Positions 59,188 to 64,000 of a stretch of 64,000 nt of DNA are shown in pieces; position 1 is the stretch's first letter, and every line of letters begins with the position of its first letter. The DNA is from an uncultured Psychroserpens sp. Its GTDB lineage: Bacteria; Bacteroidota; Bacteroidia; Flavobacteriales; Flavobacteriaceae. The stretch is taken from contig CANLEE010000013.1 of assembly GCA_947489585.1 (NCBI GenBank), positions 62,001 through 126,000 of the forward strand, written 5' to 3'. The notes beneath the pieces were generated by a model that was not told the DNA's origin, did not search any database, and saw only the letters and a list, made by a program, of their open reading frames with translations. The position numbers were made by a program, and so were the translations under genes.

Positions 59188-59799
59188 ATGTTAAAACACC
59201 TCTGCTTAGCGCTTTTAATTTCAATGCCTGTTTGTGCTCAAAATAATTCAGACTGGGATAAACTCATTGCATCTGCACATGCTATTGGGTTTTGTTTATA
59301 TAACACAGAAGAAGTGTTTTGTGATTTACATGCATCTAGATATGATGAATTAGAGAAAAAGCGCAATGTTGAAGATGAAGAACTTCACTATTTTATAATG
59401 AAAGAAGGGTGGGCAAAAAAAAGAGTCGCCGATTGGGCTGAAAGACAATCCTTGGCTAGAGAAACTATGGTTTTATTTTTTGATATTAGTCAAGGTTTTG
59501 AAACCGATTATGGGAGTATTCGACATAAGCCTTTTGGTTTTTTTGTCGTTAGTTTAGATGATGATTTAAAGTTTAAAGTTTTAAAAACGTATAAGAAACA
59601 AGCTATGAGTTGTGCAGTTTTTCATGAAAGTAAACCTAATATATTAGCTAATATTTTATGGAGAGAGTTTATGTCAGGTAGATTGGGTTTACTTGATAAT
59701 AATGTGGAATTTCTCGTTTATAATGAGGCTAATATTAGAAAAAAATTCAAGGTGTTCAAAAAAAGATTTTTCAAATATCAAAAGAAGGTTATCAATTAA
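59188..59799 (+). CDS. Secreted protein of unknown function
   Basis: A 203-residue exported protein (signal peptide MLKHLCLALLISMPVCAQ). The mature part is mixed helix and strand, rich in charged and aromatic residues, with no motif I recognise: SAHAIGFCLYNTEEVFCDLHASRYDELEKK is the start and a Lys/Phe-rich tail (KKFKVFKKRFFKYQKK) the end. Cysteines in GFCLYNTEEVFCD might form a disulphide. It stands alone between the asnB terminator and the XRE regulator; a near-consensus TATATTTA lies 20 bases upstream. Confidence 0.6.
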   Translation: MLKHLCLALLISMPVCAQNNSDWDKLIASAHAIGFCLYNTEEVFCDLHASRYDELEKKRNVEDEELHYFIMKEGWAKKRVADWAERQSLARETMVLFFDISQGFETDYGSIRHKPFGFFVVSLDDDLKFKVLKTYKKQAMSCAVFHESKPNILANILWREFMSGRLGLLDNNVEFLVYNEANIRKKFKVFKKRFFKYQKKVIN

Positions 59800-59903
59800 A
59801 ATTCAATACATTGAAACCAAATACACCTCTTAAGCCCTTATGAAACCTGTAAATGACAGATAGGTGACATTTAAATGGCGTGTAAAAAACCAAGATTACT
59901 CTG

Positions 59904-59911
59904 TAGATTTG
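59904..59911 (+). promoter_or_regulatory. -7 box of the XRE-DUF4870 gene
   Basis: TAGATTTG, perfect TAnnTTTG, 20 bases before the ATG at 59932. No TTG at the expected -33 distance. Confidence 0.5.
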
Positions 59912-59931
59912 TACCAACAAAATGAAGTGAA

Positions 59932-60498
59932 ATGAAACAACAAACACTTAAAGAGAATTTAGTCTACCAACGCAAATTAAAAGGCTATACTCAAGATGAA
60001 CTTTCAGAAAAAACTACAGTTGGTGTACGAACAATACAGCGTATTGAAAAGGGTGAAGTACAGCCACATTTGCAAACTGTAAAATTATTAGCAGTAGGAT
60101 TAAATATAGAAGTCGACGATTTAATTGTGCTTGATAATCCTAAAGAAGAAACAATCAAGCGTAAATGGATGCTTATGTTGCATGCGTCTCCTTTTTTTGG
60201 GTTAATCATTCCATTTGCAAATGTTTTGTTTCCGCTTTTTACATGGATTAGTAAAGCTGAAGACCATAAAATATATGATGCTCATGGCCGTTCAGTTATC
60301 AACTTTCATTGTACGATTAACTTGCTATTAATTATATCCTTACTACTCTTTTTTCCTTTTCCAGGTTTCAATTTCTTTGGAACAGGTGCAGTCTTTCTTT
60401 TTGGTATCATTTTCAGTATTAAAAATACAATGTCTGCTTTAGGTTCTGGGACATGTTATTATCCACTGTCAATCCCTTTTTTGAAGCCTCAGGCTTAA
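59932..60498 (+). CDS. XRE-type regulator fused to a DUF4870-like membrane domain
   Basis: A 188-residue protein. Residues about 8-66 form an XRE/Cro helix-turn-helix (NLVYQRKLKGYTQDELSEKTTVGVRTIQRIEKGEVQPHL, cited as YTQDELSEKTTVGVRTIQRI). Residues about 80-188 form a DUF4870-like domain with two or three hydrophobic helices (SPFFGLIIPFANVLFPLF, NLLLIISLLLFFPFPG) and a linker SVINFHCTINL. The fusion of a DNA-binding domain to a membrane domain suggests a membrane-held regulator. The next gene is a CPBP protease; a palindrome lies between them. Confidence 0.85.
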   Translation: MKQQTLKENLVYQRKLKGYTQDELSEKTTVGVRTIQRIEKGEVQPHLQTVKLLAVGLNIEVDDLIVLDNPKEETIKRKWMLMLHASPFFGLIIPFANVLFPLFTWISKAEDHKIYDAHGRSVINFHCTINLLLIISLLLFFPFPGFNFFGTGAVFLFGIIFSIKNTMSALGSGTCYYPLSIPFLKPQA

Positions 60499-60524
60499 TT
60501 CACTTTTTTATTTAATCTTTTACA

Positions 60525-60545
60525 TAGCTAATTAATAATTAGCTA
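60525..60545 (+). promoter_or_regulatory. Perfect palindrome between XRE and CPBP genes, possible operator
   Basis: TAGCTAATT (60525-60533), AAT, AATTAGCTA (60537-60545): perfect 9-base arms with a 3-base centre. There is no T tract, so it is not a normal terminator. It lies 27 bases after the XRE gene and 10 bases before the first ATG of the CPBP gene, as an operator for the XRE protein might. Confidence 0.45.
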
Positions 60546-60566
60546 AGTCAACTTATGCTTAATATT

Positions 60567-61397
60567 ATGAAAACAATACTATCTAAATACCCAACAGTTT
60601 CTCGATTTATTTTAACAATCCTTCTTTTTGGAGCAGCTCTTTTTTTTAGCGGATTAATCGATACCCCTTTTTTGAAACGCTATTTTCCATTTACATCAGT
60701 TATTTTACTAATTATTGTAAGCTGGTTACTTTTTAAAACAGATAAAAAATCACTTAGCGATATAGGCCTAAATCTATCGTTTCGTAATCTGTCATTTTTA
60801 CCTTTAGGGATATTGATTGGAGCCATTGCATTTATGCTAGCCAAATACTGTAGAGGATTATATACAGGAGAAAGCTTTGAATTGACAACTTCAGAAATTA
60901 ATTATGATACCATTATGTATGGGTTGTATACTATTTTGCCTACTGTGGCTGTCGAAGAATTTCTATTTAGGGGATATGCTTTTAAAAAAACAATAGAGAA
61001 GAGTAACGTAATAATAGCCAACATTGTCTTTGGGCTTTTGTTTATGCTTGTTCATGTTTTAGATAGAAATATACTTCAAAATACAGGAATGGTGGTCTTT
61101 TTGGTAATTTGTATTCCTATTGGTCATTTACTATTTGCAACAGCGTTATTGAAATCTAAAACCTTGTATTTTCCTATCGGAATTCATCTAGGAAACAATT
61201 GGGCAACGCGACATTTATTAACTAATTATGATAATGGAGAGAGTATTTTTTATATACCCGAAATTGTAACCTTCGAAACATGGACACCTTTTATTATAGT
61301 CATCATAATTTTTAATGGGGTTTTTCTATTTGTGACCTATTTAATTTGGAAATGGGGTGATTTTTCATGGTTAAAAAAATCGAAAAAACAGACTTAA
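60567..61397 (+). CDS. CPBP-family intramembrane metalloprotease
   Basis: A 276-residue membrane protein with about seven or eight hydrophobic segments, from the ATG at 60567 (MKTILSKYPTVSRF); another ATG 12 bases earlier is in frame. The CPBP (Abi/CAAX) motifs are seen as VEEFLFRGY (E-E-x3-R), then FGLLFMLVHVL (FxxxH type) and IGIHLGNN (HxxxN). These residues bind metal and act in cleavage or in bacteriocin self-immunity. Together with the membrane XRE regulator it may form a proteolytic control pair; this is inference. No Abi partner is present. Confidence 0.85.
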   Translation: MKTILSKYPTVSRFILTILLFGAALFFSGLIDTPFLKRYFPFTSVILLIIVSWLLFKTDKKSLSDIGLNLSFRNLSFLPLGILIGAIAFMLAKYCRGLYTGESFELTTSEINYDTIMYGLYTILPTVAVEEFLFRGYAFKKTIEKSNVIIANIVFGLLFMLVHVLDRNILQNTGMVVFLVICIPIGHLLFATALLKSKTLYFPIGIHLGNNWATRHLLTNYDNGESIFYIPEIVTFETWTPFIIVIIIFNGVFLFVTYLIWKWGDFSWLKKSKKQT

Positions 61398-61493
61398 ATT
61401 CGAATGCTTTATTAACGATTCAAGGTTCAAAAAATGACTTGTAATGCGTTTTGTGTTTTTTGTGTTTTTTAGAAGAGGTTAAAAAACAGTAAA

Positions 61494-61521
61494 ATCGATT
61501 TTAAGACGTGTTTTAATCGAT
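61494..61521 (+). repeat. Direct repeats around ATCGAT upstream of gyrB
   Basis: AATCGATTTTAAG and AATCGATTTAAG, with ATCGAT cores 22 bases apart; a third ATCGAT is at 61570. A spacing of two helical turns would suit a protein binding on one face. No known regulator site recognised. Confidence 0.4.
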
Positions 61522-61605
61522 TTAAGGCACTTTCAAGTAATTAACAAATGTTGATAATTTTTGTTTTCAATCGATAAAAAGCTTTTAAAAAGCGTTGAGT
61601 TTTTG

Positions 61606-61613
61606 TATCTTTG
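61606..61613 (+). promoter_or_regulatory. -7 box of gyrB
   Basis: TATCTTTG, perfect TAnnTTTG, 104 bases before the gyrB start. No clear -33 TTG at 17-23 bases. It implies a leader of about 100 bases. Confidence 0.55.
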
Positions 61614-61627
61614 TTTGTGTTCAAAAG

Positions 61628-61650
61628 GATGCTATTAAGCATCTTTTTTT
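61628..61650 (+). terminator. Terminator-like hairpin in the gyrB leader
   Basis: GATGCT (61628-61633), loop ATTA, AGCATC (61638-61643), then seven T's. It follows the -7 box by 14 bases, so it would stop most gyrB transcripts early unless it is controlled, or it may mark an attenuator. A second stem, GTATAATT-CAA-AATTATAC (61658-61676), follows. Confidence 0.6.
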
Positions 61651-61717
61651 ATGCAAAGTATAATTCAAAATTATACAAGAGTTAATAAATTAGATATTTC
61701 AAAATAAATTAAAATTT

Positions 61718-63667
61718 ATGAGCGGAGAAAAAGAAGAATTCAACAAGCACAATTATTCGGCAGATAGTATTCAAGCATTAGAAGGTATGGAGCACGTGCG
61801 TATGCGTCCATCCATGTATATTGGAGATGTAGGTACTCGTGGTTTACATCATTTGGTATATGAAGTTGTCGATAACTCGATTGATGAAGCACTTGCTGGT
61901 CACTGTGATAATATTACCGTAACGATTAATGAAGACAACTCTATAACAACAGAAGATGATGGTCGAGGTATCCCTGTAGATCTTCATAAAAAGGAAGGGG
62001 TCTCTGCACTTGAAGTTGTAATGACTAAGATTGGAGCAGGTGGTAAGTTTGATAAAGACTCTTATAAAGTTTCTGGTGGTTTACACGGTGTTGGTGTAAG
62101 TTGCGTAAATGCATTATCTGAACATCTTAAAGCGACAGTGTATAGAGGAGGTAAGATTTATGAACAAGAATATGAGCGAGGTAAAGCTATGTATCCTGTA
62201 AAGCCTGTAGGTGATACTGAGAAAAGAGGAACAACAGTTACTTTTAAGCCAGATTCTACCATATTTACACAGACTTTAGAATATAGCTACGATACTTTAG
62301 CGAGTCGTTTACGTGAATTGGCATATTTAAATAAAGGTATTACAATTCATTTAGTTGATAAGAGACATAAAAAAGAAGATGGTGAGTTTGAAGGTGAAAC
62401 ATTTCATTCTACTGAAGGCCTTAAGGAATTTATCCAATTTCTTGATGCTACGAGAGAGCCTTTAATGAGAGATGTTATTGCTTTTGAAGGTGAGAAAAAT
62501 GGAGTACCTGTTGAGGTTGCCATGATTTATAATACTTCTTATGCTGAAAATTTACATTCATATGTAAACAATATTAATACACATGAAGGTGGAACACATT
62601 TATCTGGTTTTAGAAGAGGATTGACGCATACGCTTAAAAAATATGCTGATGCTTCTGGAATGTTAGACAAATTAAAGTTTGATATCCAAGGTGATGATTT
62701 CCGTGAAGGATTGACAGCAATTATTTCTGTAAAAGTTCAAGAACCTCAATTTGAAGGGCAAACCAAAACCAAATTAGGTAACAGAGAAGTATCTGCATCT
62801 GTAAGTCAAGCGGTTTCTGAAATGTTGACTGATTATCTTGAAGAACACCCAGATGATGCTAAAACAATTGTTCAAAAAGTGATCCTTGCTGCTCAAGCTC
62901 GTCATGCTGCACAAAAGGCACGTGATATGGTGCAACGTAAAACCGTAATGAGTATTGGTGGCTTACCAGGTAAATTGAGTGATTGTTCTGAACAAGATCC
63001 TACAAAATGTGAAGTATTTCTTGTCGAGGGAGATTCGGCAGGTGGAACTGCAAAGCAAGGTCGTGATAGAGCATTTCAAGCCATTCTTCCATTACGTGGA
63101 AAAATTTTAAACGTTGAAAAGGCAATGACACATCGTGTTTTTGAAAATGAAGAAATTAAAAATATCTTTACAGCACTTGGTGTCACTATTGGAACAGAAG
63201 AAGATAGTAAAGCACTTAATTTATCTAAATTAAGATACCATAAAGTAGTGATTATGTGTGATGCCGATATTGATGGTAGTCACATTGAAACTCTAATTTT
63301 AACGTTCTTCTTTAGATATATGAAAGAGCTTATCGAAAATGGACACATATATATCGCTACACCTCCATTATACTTAGTGAAGAAAGGTGCTAAAAAGCAA
63401 TATGCTTGGAGTGATGAAGAACGTACTAATATTATGACCGATTTTGGTGATGGTAGTAAAATACAGCGTTATAAAGGTCTTGGTGAAATGAATGCTGAAC
63501 AACTTTGGGATACAACAATGAACCCAAATTTTAGAACTTTAAGGCAAGTTCACATAGATAATGGCGTAGAAGCAGATCGTATTTTTTCAATGCTAATGGG
63601 TGATGAAGTGCCACCACGTAGAGATTTTATTGAGAAAAATGCAATCTATGCAAATATTGATGCATAA
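61718..63667 (+). CDS. gyrB: DNA gyrase subunit B
   Basis: ATPase subunit of gyrase, introducing negative supercoils with GyrA. The 649-residue length suits the short-type GyrB of Bacteroidota. N-terminal GHKL ATPase: EGMEHVRMRPSMYIGDVG, VVDNSIDEALAGH, DGRGIPVD, and GGLHGVGVSCVNAL. TOPRIM domain: EVFLVEGDSAGGTAKQGRDR and the DxD motif in VVIMCDADIDGSHI. The C-terminus shows GLGEMNAEQLWDTTMNPNFRTL. It starts MSGEKEEFNKHNYSADSI. A terminator follows 26 bases after the stop. Confidence 0.99.
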   Translation: MSGEKEEFNKHNYSADSIQALEGMEHVRMRPSMYIGDVGTRGLHHLVYEVVDNSIDEALAGHCDNITVTINEDNSITTEDDGRGIPVDLHKKEGVSALEVVMTKIGAGGKFDKDSYKVSGGLHGVGVSCVNALSEHLKATVYRGGKIYEQEYERGKAMYPVKPVGDTEKRGTTVTFKPDSTIFTQTLEYSYDTLASRLRELAYLNKGITIHLVDKRHKKEDGEFEGETFHSTEGLKEFIQFLDATREPLMRDVIAFEGEKNGVPVEVAMIYNTSYAENLHSYVNNINTHEGGTHLSGFRRGLTHTLKKYADASGMLDKLKFDIQGDDFREGLTAIISVKVQEPQFEGQTKTKLGNREVSASVSQAVSEMLTDYLEEHPDDAKTIVQKVILAAQARHAAQKARDMVQRKTVMSIGGLPGKLSDCSEQDPTKCEVFLVEGDSAGGTAKQGRDRAFQAILPLRGKILNVEKAMTHRVFENEEIKNIFTALGVTIGTEEDSKALNLSKLRYHKVVIMCDADIDGSHIETLILTFFFRYMKELIENGHIYIATPPLYLVKKGAKKQYAWSDEERTNIMTDFGDGSKIQRYKGLGEMNAEQLWDTTMNPNFRTLRQVHIDNGVEADRIFSMLMGDEVPPRRDFIEKNAIYANIDA

Positions 63668-63692
63668 CTAAAAGTTATACTTAAATAAAAGT

Positions 63693-63724
63693 AAAAGCAA
63701 CTACATTATGTGGTTGCTTTTTTT
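63693..63724 (+). terminator. Intrinsic terminator after gyrB
   Basis: AAAAGCAACTACA (63693-63705) pairs with TGTGGTTGCTTTT (63709-63721) with one T-G pair, loop TTA, then T's. Confidence 0.92.
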
Positions 63725-63830
63725 GGTTTAAAAACGATATTAATACCGATGAAATGTAATTTTTAACGATAAAATGCGTGTATTTTGAATTTTTCACTAC
63801 ATTTATAGCCAACTATAACCCATACGTATT

Positions 63831-64000
63831 ATGAAAAAGTTAATAATTTTATTCCTATTACTATTTTCAGTTCAACAATCTAAGTCTCAAGAATTAGAAA
63901 CAATTCTACTTGCTGCTGATGATGCTAGTTTACTTACTGAAAATTACTTAAATCCAGCAATGAAAGGTTTAATGTATAGCATGAATGGTGGATGGTATAC
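63831..64000 (+). CDS. DUF6588-like secreted protein, 3'-truncated by window edge
   Basis: The first 56 codons of a gene cut by the window end. The start at 63831 is MKKLIILFLLLFSVQQSKSQ, a signal peptide, followed by ELETILLAADDASLLTENYLNP, AMKGLMYSMNGGWYT. The pattern of an acidic helix, then Tyr-x-x-Pro and GGWY matches DUF6588 proteins found after gyrB and before mdh in flavobacteria as I recall. Family function is unknown. No clear promoter is seen in the 107 bases after the gyrB terminator. Confidence 0.6.
   Translation, partial: MKKLIILFLLLFSVQQSKSQELETILLAADDASLLTENYLNPAMKGLMYSMNGGWY

Larger units (their letters stand above)
61398..61717. other. 320-base leader region of gyrB
   Basis: No gene. 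It contains a GT-rich tract with TTTGTGTTT repeats (61449-61470), three ATCGAT palindromes (61494-61499, 61516-61521, 61570-61575), a -7 box (61606-61613), a terminator-like hairpin (61628-61650) and a second perfect hairpin (61658-61676) before the gyrB ATG at 61718. Confidence 0.6.

Noticed and set aside
1..64000. CRISPR array, insertion sequence, prophage, rRNA or tRNA
   Set aside because: No regularly spaced repeats, transposase or integrase genes, or cloverleaf-forming segments were seen; this rests on reading, not on a dedicated scan.

Overview
The window looks like a core-chromosome segment from a marine-type member of the family Flavobacteriaceae (Bacteroidota). The evidence is AT-rich DNA, absence of clear Shine-Dalgarno sites, repeated TAnnTTTG (-7) promoter boxes close to start codons, and family-typical proteins. 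These include an L36 without the zinc cysteines, a TonB receptor with ECF sigma factor and FecR, a type IX secretion sorting domain, and DUF2911, DUF5995 and CpeT-like proteins. Genus cannot be fixed from this sequence alone. I see no insertion sequence, prophage, CRISPR array, rRNA or tRNA.

Layout. Bases 1-6235 hold the end of the spc/alpha ribosomal cluster (rpsE, rpmD, rplO, secY, infA, rpmJ, rpsM, rpsK, rpsD, rpoA, rplQ). It is split between rpsK and rpsD by a strong terminator followed at once by a promoter. Bases 6300-13800 carry carA, eno, a transglutaminase-like membrane protein paired with a DUF350-like protein, a DUF481 barrel, gltA and a DDAH-like hydrolase. Bases 13800-25400, all on the minus strand, carry a tricorn-like protease, DUF5995, two different phosphatidylserine decarboxylase family proteins, an Old Yellow Enzyme, an acyl-CoA-binding protein, cdsA, a LUD protein, ftsH and rsfS. 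Bases 25400-35000 carry birA, an SRPBCC protein, pyrE, a Nudix hydrolase, a lipoprotein B1 metallo-beta-lactamase, an M14 carboxypeptidase, a STAS-like protein, CtlX, a CpeT-like lipoprotein and a TPR histidine kinase.

Bases 35000-45100 carry argS, a YfiT/DinB protein, a cell-surface signalling trio (TonB receptor, FecR, ECF sigma), ffh, folD, a TIGR02206 membrane protein and a VOC protein. Bases 45100-51700 hold a lineage-specific block of secreted proteins with two membrane-anchored DNA-binding regulators (AraC and LytTR types) and rluF. Bases 51700-64000 carry an alpha/beta hydrolase, a cupin, a lipoprotein, a HerA-like ATPase, a RidA lipoprotein, queE, DUF2911, asnB, an XRE-DUF4870 regulator with a CPBP protease, gyrB and the start of a DUF6588-like gene.

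How the parts work together. Translation and export (ribosomal proteins, SecY, Ffh, RsfS, ArgS), membrane lipid synthesis (CdsA then Psd) and membrane quality control (FtsH) dominate. Pyrimidine and arginine related steps are scattered (carA, pyrE, two amidinotransferase-fold hydrolases, argS). The accessory content consists mostly of envelope proteins and their regulators. I did not find a clear new mobile or defence system. The least explained items are the transglutaminase/DUF350 pair, the second PSD-like enzyme, the secreted-protein block at 45-51 kb, the structured gyrB leader, and the palindrome between the XRE regulator and the CPBP protease.
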